Shown piece after piece: positions 1-9,492 of a stretch of 64,000 bases of DNA. A program made the position numbers and the translations under genes. Under the pieces are notes generated by a model that was not told where the DNA came from, made no database searches, and saw only the letters and a list, made by a program, of their open reading frames with translations. Origin of the DNA: an uncultured Pelagibacteraceae bacterium (GTDB lineage Bacteria > Pseudomonadota > Alphaproteobacteria > Pelagibacterales > Pelagibacteraceae); the NCBI GenBank assembly GCA_902553555.1, contig CACDLE010000002.1:1-64000 (forward strand), given 5' to 3'. Positions within the stretch are counted from its first letter, which is position 1, and each line of letters starts with the position of its first letter.

Positions 1-1400
1 GAAAATATTGGGACCTTAAAAGAATGCTTGTCTATTTACCTTCAGATTTCAAAGCTTTATATAACGCTAGACAAATATTAATGAGTAACTCTTATGGAGT
101 TGATAATGCTATTGCAAAGGTTCCAGATAGATTTAAAAAAGATATTGGCCTTGAATACGATAGATTAAAATGGAGAAACAGAAGAGGTAGATTAGAGTCC
201 TCTCTTCAAATACTTTATGATAATTCAAATCGATCAGAAGAAGAATTAATAAGAGCAGACCTATGGTGGAAACAAAGAGAAAGTATTGTAAGAAGTTTAA
301 TTTATAAAAAAAGATACAAAACCGCTTATAAAGTTGCAAGTGAACATTCTCTTTCGTCTGGGCCAGAATTTGCAGAAGCTGAATGGTTAGCGGGTTGGAT
401 TGCTCATTCATTTTTAAAATCACAAGAATACGCTATAAACCATTTTTTAAATTTTTATGATAATGTAAGCTATCCTATAAGTTTGGGAAGAGGTGCTTAC
501 TGGTTAGGAAAGTCATACCAAGAAACGGGTAATACTGAAAAAGCTAAAGAATATTTTAAAGCAGGCTCAAAGTTTTTAACAACATATTACGGGCAGCTTT
601 GTTTTAAAGAAATTAATTATGGTGGAGAATTTACTTTAAAAGAAGATGCTTCATTTTCCAAAGATTATGAGAAAGAATTTTCAAAAAATAAACTTGTTAG
701 AATTGTGAAAATTCTTAAAGAGCTTAATCATACAAAATACTCCAAAGATGTTCTTAAACATCTAGCAAGTTTAAACATTGAAGAAGGTAGTGAGGTTTTA
801 GCAGCTAAGTTATCTACTGAAATAGAGAGATATGATTTTGCTATTCAAATTTCTAAAAAAGCTTCTTATGAAAAAAGATTTTATTTAAAATATAATTATC
901 CTATTATTTCAACACCAAGAAAAATAAACAATAAACCTATGCCTCCAAGTGAGATGATACACGCCATTATAAGACAAGAAAGCGAGTTCGATAGCAAAGC
1001 AAATAGTTATGCTGGTGCTAGAGGCATGATGCAATTAATGAAATACACTGCAAAGATTGTGGCAAAACAAGCAAAGTTGCCTTATAGCATTAGTGGTTTA
1101 ACTGATGATCCTATTTATAATATAAAATTAGGGTCTTATTATTTTGACGGATTATTAACTGATTATAATGGTGTTTACCCATTCGCAATAGCAGCCTACA
1201 ACGCGGGTCCTAATAGAGTAAAAACTTGGAGAAGAGTTAATGGTGATCCGAGTAAAAATGAATTAAGTTATATAGACTGGATTGAATTAATAAGGTTTAA
1301 AGAAACTAGAAATTACGTTCAAAGAGTTTTAGAAAACGTTAATGTATATAAGTACATGATTAGTAAGGAACCAGTTAAAATTGAGAAATTTTTTAAATAA
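1..1400 (+). CDS. slt: Soluble lytic murein transglycosylase (Slt70-like), 5' end truncated by window
   Basis: C-terminal SLT motif (HAIIRQESEFDSKANSYAGARGMMQLM...AIAAYNAGPNRV). Frame stays open upstream of the track's ATG at 24 (KYWDLKR-MLVY), so the gene probably starts outside the window. Confidence 0.88.
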   Translation, partial: KYWDLKRMLVYLPSDFKALYNARQILMSNSYGVDNAIAKVPDRFKKDIGLEYDRLKWRNRRGRLESSLQILYDNSNRSEEELIRADLWWKQRESIVRSLIYKKRYKTAYKVASEHSLSSGPEFAEAEWLAGWIAHSFLKSQEYAINHFLNFYDNVSYPISLGRGAYWLGKSYQETGNTEKAKEYFKAGSKFLTTYYGQLCFKEINYGGEFTLKEDASFSKDYEKEFSKNKLVRIVKILKELNHTKYSKDVLKHLASLNIEEGSEVLAAKLSTEIERYDFAIQISKKASYEKRFYLKYNYPIISTPRKINNKPMPPSEMIHAIIRQESEFDSKANSYAGARGMMQLMKYTAKIVAKQAKLPYSISGLTDDPIYNIKLGSYYFDGLLTDYNGVYPFAIAAYNAGPNRVKTWRRVNGDPSKNELSYIDWIELIRFKETRNYVQRVLENVNVYKYMISKEPVKIEKFFK

Positions 1401-1401
1401 C

Positions 1402-1493
1402 TGGCGGAAGAGGAGAGATTCGAACTCTCGGTACGATGTTACTCGTACGGTTAGTTAGCAACCAACTGGTTTCAACCGCTCACCCACTCTTCC
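1402..1493 (-). tRNA. tRNA-Ser (GCT anticodon), CCA encoded
   Basis: Minus strand GGAAGAG...GTTGG-TTGCTAA-CTAAC...long variable arm (CGTACGAGTAACATCGTACC)...GAGAGTTCGAATCTCTC-CTCTTCC-G-CCA. Confidence 0.95.
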
Positions 1494-1562
1494 ATATTTC
1501 CAGTGTTATTTAGTACTAATTATTAAATTATTACCATATAAATCAATCAAAAAAATGGTGAA

Positions 1563-2435
1563 ATGAAAAAAAAGTTATTTGAAGGATCTTTATTTGCAGC
1601 TGGTGCCTCTCTTTGGTGGGGTATCATAGGTGTTATTTATTTTAAATTTGTGTCTTTTGCGTCGCCTGTTGAATTAACAATACATCGTACTATTTGGACA
1701 ACAGTGCTTTTAGTATTTACGACCTTTTATTTTGGAAAGTGGTCAGAATTTAAAAAAGTAACTAAATCTCTAAGTACTTTAGGTTTATTATTTCTTACTG
1801 GAGTTTTAGTTTCTATTAATTGGTTTACATGGCTTTATTCTATCTCAGTAAACAATATGCTAGATGCATCACTTGGATATTATATTTTTCCTATATTAAG
1901 TGTTTTTTTGGGAAGGATATTTTTAAAAGAAAAAATTAATAGAAATAAATCAATCGCTATATTTCTTGTCTTTTTATCTTTAATTTATTTACTAATTGAA
2001 TTTAAGAATATTCCATGGATTGGTTTAACAGTCGCAATCACATTTAGTTTTTATACTTTAATAAGAAAAAAAATAAATATTTCATCAGATATAGGATTAT
2101 TTTTTGAAACTTTGTTGATATCCCCAATAGCATTAATTTTATTCAGCTCTCTTGTTTTTAATAATACAAATGTTTTTGGATTTGATAATCCTACATTATC
2201 TTTTTATTTGTTTTTTGCAGGATTTATGACACTCGTTCCTCTCTTTATGTACATAAAAGGATTTGAATTAATAGGAATAGGACCTGCGAGCATGATATTT
2301 TTTTTGACACCAACAGCTCAATTTTTTTTAAGTATATTTTACCTAGGTCAACCACTTGAAATAGAAAAATTAATAAGTTTTTTATTTATATGGATAGCAG
2401 TAATAATTTACCTTAACGAATTGCGTAAAGAGTGA
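1563..2435 (+). CDS. rarD: EamA/RarD-type drug/metabolite transporter
   Basis: 290 aa multi-TM protein; AAGASLWWGIIGVIYFKF N-terminus typical of RarD. Confidence 0.8.
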   Translation: MKKKLFEGSLFAAGASLWWGIIGVIYFKFVSFASPVELTIHRTIWTTVLLVFTTFYFGKWSEFKKVTKSLSTLGLLFLTGVLVSINWFTWLYSISVNNMLDASLGYYIFPILSVFLGRIFLKEKINRNKSIAIFLVFLSLIYLLIEFKNIPWIGLTVAITFSFYTLIRKKINISSDIGLFFETLLISPIALILFSSLVFNNTNVFGFDNPTLSFYLFFAGFMTLVPLFMYIKGFELIGIGPASMIFFLTPTAQFFLSIFYLGQPLEIEKLISFLFIWIAVIIYLNELRKE

Positions 2436-3859
2436 AATAAAATTATTATAAGAGGAACAAATAGAGATATAAGAAAAGATATGAAAAGTAGATTTGTTCT
2501 AATAAAAATTGAAAAATTATCAATAGATATCAAATTTCCTACTAAAATACTTGTCTCAAAATTTTGACTTGGAAAAAACAATAGACCAAAAATCAAACCA
2601 AGAATTATTGAATAAGCTGCAAGTTTAGGATTAATATTTTTGTTAAAAAAACCATAAAAAATTGTAACAACAGCAGCACAGCAAAGAAGATCAGCCAGTA
2701 AAAATAAGTATAATATACTATATCCTCTTGATGCAAAAATAAAAACTATAGAACATATAAATAAAATAATAAAATTTGTTTTTTCTTTAATTTTTTTTCC
2801 TTTAATTATTTTGTTTATTTGACTACCATTCACGATTAGCAAACTTGAAATAGCATTTATTAATGTGTCAATGGTACTTAATGTTAATGACAATGCTAAA
2901 ATTAATACTGACACAACTATAAGAGATTTTTTTTCATCTAAAATTAAGTTAAAGAAAGCAAGATCTGGAGTAACTTTTGAATTTAATGAAAAAGATATTA
3001 AACCTGAATATCCCATCCAAAAAACTATTATGAAAATTATAATAGATGAATTAATTAAACTTTTTTTTAAAATTGAGTTATTTTTTGCTGAAAAAACTCT
3101 TTGCCAATTACCTTGATGAAATAAATTGGTACAAGCCACCGCTATGAAAAAAGTTAAACCAGCTGTGTAGTTAGGTATATAATCTTTGCTAATTAATTGT
3201 GGTGAATTTATTTTTATTGTTTCATAGCTGGTTAGATTTAAGTTATTAAAAACTAAAATTAATGAAAATAAAATAATGCACATTATAAAAATAAACTGAT
3301 ATTTGTCAGTAATAATTGAAAGTTTAAAACCCCCTCTTAATATATAAAGTAAACAAATGATTAAGGTTAAACCCGCGGTAACCCATAATGGAATTTTTGA
3401 AATATAATTTAATAAAAATGCTATAGCCGTCACTTCAGCAATTAAAAAAATTATCAAATAAAATAATATTAAGAATAAACTTAATTTTAATATAGTTTGA
3501 CCAAATCTTTTTTGAATAAATTCAGTTAATGTTAAACCGTTCGGAAATTCTCTTCTGATTTTAGGGCCAAAATTGTAAAGAAATAACATTGGTGCGGCCG
3601 TACCTAATGCATAACCGATTACAGCACCTATCCCTCCCCAAGTTGCTGCAGAAGGAGGGCCAAATAAAATCCAAGCTCCCAGTGCTGATGCTGTTAGGCT
3701 CGAAGTTAATGAAAATGTATTTTCATCCCTATCACCTACAATATAATTTTTATTGTTAAATATTTTCTTATTATTTAAGTAACCCAGCCATATAAAGAAC
3801 AGGCCGATTAATATTGTGATAGCTATTGTTGTTTGTTGCGATAAAAGTATTTTATCCAT
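2408..3859 (-). CDS. thiV: Sodium:solute symporter family protein, probable HMP/thiamin-precursor transporter (ThiV-like)
   Basis: 483 aa, about 13 TM, SSS-like motifs; preceded directly by a TPP riboswitch. ThiV-like function in SAR11 is established knowledge. Confidence 0.75.
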   Translation of the reverse strand: MDKILLSQQTTIAITILIGLFFIWLGYLNNKKIFNNKNYIVGDRDENTFSLTSSLTASALGAWILFGPPSAATWGGIGAVIGYALGTAAPMLFLYNFGPKIRREFPNGLTLTEFIQKRFGQTILKLSLFLILFYLIIFLIAEVTAIAFLLNYISKIPLWVTAGLTLIICLLYILRGGFKLSIITDKYQFIFIMCIILFSLILVFNNLNLTSYETIKINSPQLISKDYIPNYTAGLTFFIAVACTNLFHQGNWQRVFSAKNNSILKKSLINSSIIIFIIVFWMGYSGLISFSLNSKVTPDLAFFNLILDEKKSLIVVSVLILALSLTLSTIDTLINAISSLLIVNGSQINKIIKGKKIKEKTNFIILFICSIVFIFASRGYSILYLFLLADLLCCAAVVTIFYGFFNKNINPKLAAYSIILGLIFGLLFFPSQNFETSILVGNLISIDNFSIFIRTNLLFISFLISLFVPLIIILFHSLRNSLR

Positions 3860-3860
3860 A

Positions 3861-3922
3861 GCTCCCTTACTGAATTACCGGTCAGGTTCGTCGGGTATAA
3901 TCTCAGTCTTTCTGACACCCCG
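3861..3922 (-). promoter_or_regulatory. TPP (thi-box) riboswitch
   Basis: Minus strand CGGGGTGTCAGAAAGACTGAGATTATACCCGACGAACCTGACCGGTAATTCAGTAAGGGAGC contains the thi-box core: GGGGTG, CTGAGA, ACCC, GAACCTGA, TAAGGGA. Confidence 0.93.
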
Positions 3923-3928
3923 TATTTT

Positions 3929-3958
3929 TTTATACTACTATTTTAGGCAAAGAGTCAA
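3929..3958 (-). promoter_or_regulatory. Candidate sigma70 promoter for the riboswitch/thiV
   Basis: Minus strand TTGACT (3958-3953), 18 nt spacer, TATAAA (3934-3929); -10 overlaps the umuC stop codon. Identified by eye only. Confidence 0.5.
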
Positions 3959-5213
3959 ATGAAGCAGTATCTATTTTAGATGAATGTTCTCTTCTCATTT
4001 TCCAACCTTTGCTTAGTCCTGCTTGAGCTATACTGATCGCATATCGTCCGTATTTTGTATTAGTATAATCTATAGCTTTCATTAATTTCTTAGATTTGTT
4101 TTCAAGAAGTGGAGTTAAAAGATTCTGATCATTTTGATTTGCATCTTTCAGTCCTGATAAGATTATTCCAGCTTTTTGATAAGCATAACCGTATTTGTAT
4201 ATATCGGTTAGTGCTTTAACAGCATTTTTTATTAATTCTATGCTATTACTAGTAGGGATTGCTAAATCTATTGTTTTTGAATTAGAGTAGTATCTTCTAT
4301 TTTTATCAAATGGACTTGTTCTGATAAATACTGTTATTGTTTTTGCTATTTGATCATCAGCTCTAATTTTTTCTGCTGCATTCAAGCAATGTGTAATAAC
4401 TGATTCCTCTAATTCATTTAAATCTTTTACTTTTCTACCAAATGATCTTGAGACACAACAATTCTTCCTTTTCTCTTGATCTATTTGTAAGTCAATACAA
4501 GGTATTCCTCTTAGTTCCATCGCTGTTTTCGCACCTAAAACATTTGTTCCTTTTTTCACCCACGTGTTTGAAACATTTTTTAAATCATAAGCGTTGCTTA
4601 TATTGTTCTTATGGTAAAACTTAGATAGCTGTTTACCTACCCCCCAAACATCTTCAATTGGAAATTTTTTTAACCTTTCATCAATATTTGTATTTAAATA
4701 AATTACACCTGCTTTTTCTTTTTTTGCTATATGATTAGCCACTTTACTTAATGTTTTTGTGCTGGCTATACCTACGCTTGTTGGTATACCCGTCCACTTA
4801 AGAACTCTTAATCTTATCTCTCTTCCATAATCCTCAACTCCTTTTTCATCTATAAAAGATAAATCAATAAAAGCTTCATCGATTGAATAAATTTCTACTT
4901 TTGGTGAAAAAGTTTTTAATACTTTCATAACTCTTCTCGATATATCTCCATACAATGCATAGTTTGATGAATACACTTCAACTTTATTTTTTTTTACTAA
5001 TTCTTTTACTTTGAAGTAGGGTTCTCCCATTTTAATACCTAAATCTTTTGCTTCTCTTGATCTAGATATTACACATCCATCATTATTTGATAAAACTACT
5101 ACAGCTTTTTTTTGTATCTTAGGATTAAAAAGTCTCTCACAGGATACGTAAAATGAATTACAATCTACTAAGGCTATTCTATTTTTCTTAGTTGTGTACT
5201 TGATGGATGACAT
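3930..5213 (-). CDS. umuC: Y-family DNA polymerase V catalytic subunit
   Basis: ALVDCNSFYVSCERLFNP...VEIYSIDEAFIDL, typical UmuC; follows umuD with overlap. Confidence 0.95.
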   Translation of the reverse strand: MSSIKYTTKKNRIALVDCNSFYVSCERLFNPKIQKKAVVVLSNNDGCVISRSREAKDLGIKMGEPYFKVKELVKKNKVEVYSSNYALYGDISRRVMKVLKTFSPKVEIYSIDEAFIDLSFIDEKGVEDYGREIRLRVLKWTGIPTSVGIASTKTLSKVANHIAKKEKAGVIYLNTNIDERLKKFPIEDVWGVGKQLSKFYHKNNISNAYDLKNVSNTWVKKGTNVLGAKTAMELRGIPCIDLQIDQEKRKNCCVSRSFGRKVKDLNELEESVITHCLNAAEKIRADDQIAKTITVFIRTSPFDKNRRYYSNSKTIDLAIPTSNSIELIKNAVKALTDIYKYGYAYQKAGIILSGLKDANQNDQNLLTPLLENKSKKLMKAIDYTNTKYGRYAISIAQAGLSKGWKMRREHSSKIDTASFDSLPKIVV

Positions 5214-5586
5214 AAGTTACCACTCCCCAAATAATTACTTCTTGATCGTTTGCTAAATGAATTCTTTCTGATTTTTTTTTAGATCCAGATGTTAAAAATG
5301 TTTCCCCTTTTTCTTTCAGGATTGTTTTCACCACTAATTCATCGTTAACATTGGCTATAACTGTTGAAAGATTTTTTGGGTTAATACTTCGATCTACTAT
5401 TAATAAATCACCATCGTAGATTCCTACGCTATTCATAGACTTACCTTGAACTCTAATTATGAATGTTGCTGGTGAATTTTTTATAAGATGATGATTTAAA
5501 TCTACATCATCCTCTATGTAGTCCGTTGCGGGAGAGGGAAAACCCGCTCCTACTTTGTGTATGTAATAAGGTATTTTCAGCTCCAT
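5188..5586 (-). CDS. umuD: UmuD-like S24 peptidase, Pol V accessory subunit
   Basis: AGFPSPATDY cleavage-site region, GKSMNSVGIYDGDLLIVDR (catalytic Ser), VVKTI (catalytic Lys); overlaps umuC. Confidence 0.94.
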   Translation of the reverse strand: MELKIPYYIHKVGAGFPSPATDYIEDDVDLNHHLIKNSPATFIIRVQGKSMNSVGIYDGDLLIVDRSINPKNLSTVIANVNDELVVKTILKEKGETFLTSGSKKKSERIHLANDQEVIIWGVVTYVIHQVHN

Positions 5587-5590
5587 AAAT

Positions 5591-5605
5591 GTTCTTATTT
5601 TGTTC
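5591..5605 (-). promoter_or_regulatory. LexA (SOS) operator, GAAC-N7-GAAC type
   Basis: Minus strand GAACAAAATAAGAAC matches the alphaproteobacterial SOS box GAACN7GAAC exactly; lies just upstream of umuD. Confidence 0.8.
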
Positions 5606-5606
5606 T

Positions 5607-5635
5607 TTTATAGAAAAAAATTTTACTTTAGTCAA
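5607..5635 (-). promoter_or_regulatory. Candidate sigma70 promoter for umuDC
   Basis: Minus strand TTGACT, 17 nt, TATAAA; the SOS box lies directly downstream of the -10. Confidence 0.65.
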
Positions 5636-5693
5636 CCATTATGTGGGGCAATATGCATTTGGAAAATAGACGACTGAAAAGTTAAAAAGGAGC

Positions 5694-6461
5694 ATGAGAA
5701 AAATTATAGTGTTTTTTACTTTGCTATTAATGACCGTATCAGCAAATGCGGAGTCTAAACTTCAAACAATTAAAAAAAATGGAGAGTTAAGAGTTGGAAC
5801 AACTGGAGATTGGGATCCAATGTCTATGAAAGATCCAGCTACTAATAAGTATAAAGGTTTCGATATAGATGTTATGAGGGAGCTTGCAAAAGATATGGGT
5901 GTAAAAGTTAAATTTGTGCCTGCAGAGTGGAAAACAATAGTGGCTGGGATTACAGCTGACAGATATGATATTTCTACAAGCGTAACTAAAACTCCGAAAA
6001 GAGCTGAAGTAGCTGGTTTTACAGAAACATATTTTAAATATGGAACTGTGCCTTTAGTGCTAAAGAAAAATTTGAAAAAGTTTCCAACTTGGGATTCTTT
6101 AAATAATAAAAAAGTGAAAATAGCTACTACTTTAGGAACATCTCAAGAAGAGAAAGCAAAGGAATTTTTTCCAAAATCGAAACTAAGATCAATAGAAGCT
6201 CCAGCAAGAGATTATCAAGAAGTTTTAGCTGGAAGGGCTGACGGAAATATTACTAGCTCATTAGAAGCAAACAAATTAGTCATTAAATATCCTCAATTAG
6301 CTATTGTGCCGGACGGAGGGAAGAACCCTGCTTTTTTAGCTATGATGGTACCAAAAGGAGATAAGGTTTGGAATGACTATGTCAGCAATTGGATTAAAAG
6401 AAAACAAACTTCTGGGTTTTTCATGACCTTAGAAGCAAAATACAATCTTAAAAGCTTATAA
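5694..6461 (+). CDS. Polar amino-acid ABC transporter, periplasmic substrate-binding protein
   Basis: Signal peptide, then SBP family 3 pattern ([44 protein letters not shown]). Confidence 0.88.
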   Translation: MRKIIVFFTLLLMTVSANAESKLQTIKKNGELRVGTTGDWDPMSMKDPATNKYKGFDIDVMRELAKDMGVKVKFVPAEWKTIVAGITADRYDISTSVTKTPKRAEVAGFTETYFKYGTVPLVLKKNLKKFPTWDSLNNKKVKIATTLGTSQEEKAKEFFPKSKLRSIEAPARDYQEVLAGRADGNITSSLEANKLVIKYPQLAIVPDGGKNPAFLAMMVPKGDKVWNDYVSNWIKRKQTSGFFMTLEAKYNLKSL

Positions 6462-6502
6462 TTTTAGTTTTAATAACTTCCATTAATTAATATAGTGAAT
6501 GG

Positions 6503-7237
6503 GTGAAGGCAATTAAATTTATTATATTATTATTTATTCTTCCAGGATGTAGTTCTAACTATGAATGGGGTTGGTATATATTAAATCCAGACAATGTTGA
6601 GGGTTTAACCAATTTAAAGTTTTTAATAAGTGGTATTACAACAACAATTTATATTTCAATAGTTTCTATTTTTTTAGCAATGATCATTGGATTGATAGTA
6701 GCATTACCCTCTTTATCTAATAATAAATTTTTAAGTTATTTTAATATTGCTTACGTTGAAATAGTACGTGCGATACCATTATTAGTTTTAATCCTTTGGA
6801 TATATTATGGATTACCAATTATGTTAGGAGTTAGCTTCTCACCTTTCGTATCTGGGATTATTGCTTTAACGATTAGTGAAAGCGCGTTCCAAGCTGAAAT
6901 TTTTAGGGCTGGAATAAACTCAATAAACAAAGGTCAGCATGAAGTATCAGATTCTCTTGGAATGGATTTTTGGAAAAAAATGAGATTGGTCATACTCCCT
7001 CAGGCAATCAAAGTTGTTTTACCAGCTATGGGTAATCAATTTGTTTATGTGCTAAAAATGTCATCGTTAGTATCAATTATTGGGATAGCAGACTTAACAA
7101 GGAAAGCTAACGAACTTGTGACAACAACTTATAGGCCTCTTGAAATTTACACATTTTTAATTTTAGAATATTTAGTTTTAATTTTGGTTGTATCTTATTT
7201 TGTAAGAAAATTGGAAAATAAATTAAAATACGAATAA
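6503..7237 (+). CDS. Amino-acid ABC transporter permease (HisM/GltK type), GTG start
   Basis: EAA-loop-like region SLGMDFWKKMRLVILPQAIKVVLPAMGNQFVYVLKMSSLVSIIG. Confidence 0.85.
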   Translation: MKAIKFIILLFILPGCSSNYEWGWYILNPDNVEGLTNLKFLISGITTTIYISIVSIFLAMIIGLIVALPSLSNNKFLSYFNIAYVEIVRAIPLLVLILWIYYGLPIMLGVSFSPFVSGIIALTISESAFQAEIFRAGINSINKGQHEVSDSLGMDFWKKMRLVILPQAIKVVLPAMGNQFVYVLKMSSLVSIIGIADLTRKANELVTTTYRPLEIYTFLILEYLVLILVVSYFVRKLENKLKYE

Positions 7238-8584
7238 TTTTTTAAATGAAACTCTAAAAACCTTTTTTAAAAAAAACGGTACAAAAGCTAATACTACTAT
7301 TCCCATACACCAATTAGTTGCCATTATTGTATAAAAAATATCTTGATATTCTCCATTTCTTATATTGATAACGTACCACAAAGACATAAATGGTATTAAT
7401 GTTAATCTAAGAATAGTCATATACAAACTATAAATAGGTTTTTTAAGTGCTTGAAATAAAGCCGAGGTGATAAAGAATACTGGATACACTGGTCCAATTA
7501 AAGCTGCAACTTGCAAATAAAGTGCTCCACTTTTAATAACTTGAGGATCATTGGTAAATAACGAAATTATGATTTCAGATGTCAAAAATACAAAAATACC
7601 AGCTAATACCATGAATCCAGAACCAAACATTAATGCTTTTCCATAAACTTCTTTGACCCTAAAGTGCATTTTTGCTCCATAATTTTGACCGGCAATTGAT
7701 AAAACGGCAGTGTTTAATCCTATAACAGGTAGTAATAAAACTTGCTCTATTCTGACCGCTGTACCATAACCTGCTGTAGCTAGCTCCCCAAATTGACCAA
7801 CAAAATAGAAAATATTAAATACTCCAAACATTATCATTAACATAGTAAACATTATTGGAACTGACTGTTTAAAAAGTGTGCTGATGTAATCAAACTTTGG
7901 TTTAAAGCATTCTATGTACAAGTACTTTTTTAACTTACAGCAATAAACTTTATTAGCTAAATATATTAAACCTATACACTGAGATACTAATGTGGCTATT
8001 GCTAAACCAGCGATTCCAAATGCTGGAATAAACCCATAACCAAAAATAAACAAAGGATTAAGAAATATATTCAAGAAGAAAGTAAATATTAAAACGTTTC
8101 TATAACTTTTTGTATCACCTTGTGCATTTAAAGTTCCATTTAAAGATAATTGAACTAATACAATTATAGCGCCAAAAAATATTATATCTAAGTATTCACG
8201 TGTTAAAATAATACTTTGTTCAGTAGAACCCATAATTCTTAAAAGTTCATCGGAAAAATTTAAACCAAACAAAGTTACAAAAATCGAGATAACAATTGCT
8301 AGTACTATAGACTGAGCAACATACATAGAAGCTTTTTTGTCTTCTTTAGCTCCTATAGAATTGCTTATTAATGCCGTAGTACCAGCGCCAATACCAACAG
8401 CCACAGCTATCGCTATAAAATAAATTGGCCAAGATTTAGCTATTGCTGCTAGTGCTTCTGGAGAAATTCTTCCTGCAAAATAAGTATCGACTAGATTATA
8501 AAAAGTTTGAAAAAGAGATCCGGTGCTAGCGGGTATAGTTACTTTTCTTAAAAGTTGCCAAATTGAGCCTTTTGTTAAATCCAT
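7223..8584 (-). CDS. MATE family efflux transporter
   Basis: 453 aa, 12 TM; VTIPASTGSLFQTFYNLVDTYFAGRISPEALAA typical of MatE. Confidence 0.88.
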   Translation of the reverse strand: MDLTKGSIWQLLRKVTIPASTGSLFQTFYNLVDTYFAGRISPEALAAIAKSWPIYFIAIAVAVGIGAGTTALISNSIGAKEDKKASMYVAQSIVLAIVISIFVTLFGLNFSDELLRIMGSTEQSIILTREYLDIIFFGAIIVLVQLSLNGTLNAQGDTKSYRNVLIFTFFLNIFLNPLFIFGYGFIPAFGIAGLAIATLVSQCIGLIYLANKVYCCKLKKYLYIECFKPKFDYISTLFKQSVPIMFTMLMIMFGVFNIFYFVGQFGELATAGYGTAVRIEQVLLLPVIGLNTAVLSIAGQNYGAKMHFRVKEVYGKALMFGSGFMVLAGIFVFLTSEIIISLFTNDPQVIKSGALYLQVAALIGPVYPVFFITSALFQALKKPIYSLYMTILRLTLIPFMSLWYVINIRNGEYQDIFYTIMATNWCMGIVVLAFVPFFLKKVFRVSFKKLFVF

Positions 8585-8586
8585 AT

Positions 8587-9492
8587 TTAATATTCCTTTT
8601 GAAACTTATGCTTCTTTCCAGCTTTTTTGGCAAGATTAATTTGATTTTGCCTCATTCGAAATCTTGCTTTTTGTAAACTTGATAGTGTGTCATAACATCT
8701 TTCACAAGAAACGCCCTCTTCATATTTTTTTGATTTCTTATCTTTTGTTGATATAGGTTTACGACAACCCCCACAAATTGAAAACGTTCCTTGTTTTAAC
8801 TTATGTTTTAAAGAAACTCTATTGTCAAAAACAAAACATTCGCCTTTCCATAAACTATCTTTTTTTTTTGTTTTGTTGAGATAATTTAGTATGCCACCTT
8901 TTAATTGAAACACGTTTTGGAAACCCTTTTTTTTTAAAAAAATTGATGCCTTTTCACATCTAATACCTCCAGTGCAGAACATCGCAACGGGTTTAGTCTT
9001 TTCGACTTTACTTAAAAATTTAGGAAAATCTCGAAAATTTTGTATATTTGGATTCATTGCATTCTTAAAAGTGCCAACGCTATATTCAAATGGTTTTCTA
9101 ACATCAATCACAAGAGTTCCTTTTTTTGCAATCAGTTTGTTCCAAGATTTTCCAGACAAATACCTATTATGTCTTTTGCTTTCACTCTTAATTTTTAACC
9201 CAAGTGGTACAACTTCTTTTTTTACTTTAACTTTTGCTTTGTGAAATGGTTGAAAACGACTGGTAGAAATATTACTACTATCAAATTGCGTGAATTTAAA
9301 TTCTTTTTTTAGTAATTTTAAAATTTTAAAAATATCTTTGTTGTTGCCTGCAAGAGATCCATTAATACCTTCTGACGAGATTATAATTGATCCTCTAATA
9401 CTGGTATTTGATATTTCGTTTTCAAGATAAGTTTTGTATTTTTTTAAGAAATTAATCTTTTTAAACTTATAGAATCCAGAAATAGTGAACAT
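8587..9492 (-). CDS. trhO: Rhodanese-domain tRNA uridine(34) hydroxylase
   Basis: VIDVRKPFEYSVGTF, AMFCTGGIRCEKASIFLKKKGF (rhodanese Cys loop), C-terminal CGGC...CERCY. Confidence 0.87.
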   Translation of the reverse strand: MFTISGFYKFKKINFLKKYKTYLENEISNTSIRGSIIISSEGINGSLAGNNKDIFKILKLLKKEFKFTQFDSSNISTSRFQPFHKAKVKVKKEVVPLGLKIKSESKRHNRYLSGKSWNKLIAKKGTLVIDVRKPFEYSVGTFKNAMNPNIQNFRDFPKFLSKVEKTKPVAMFCTGGIRCEKASIFLKKKGFQNVFQLKGGILNYLNKTKKKDSLWKGECFVFDNRVSLKHKLKQGTFSICGGCRKPISTKDKKSKKYEEGVSCERCYDTLSSLQKARFRMRQNQINLAKKAGKKHKFQKEY

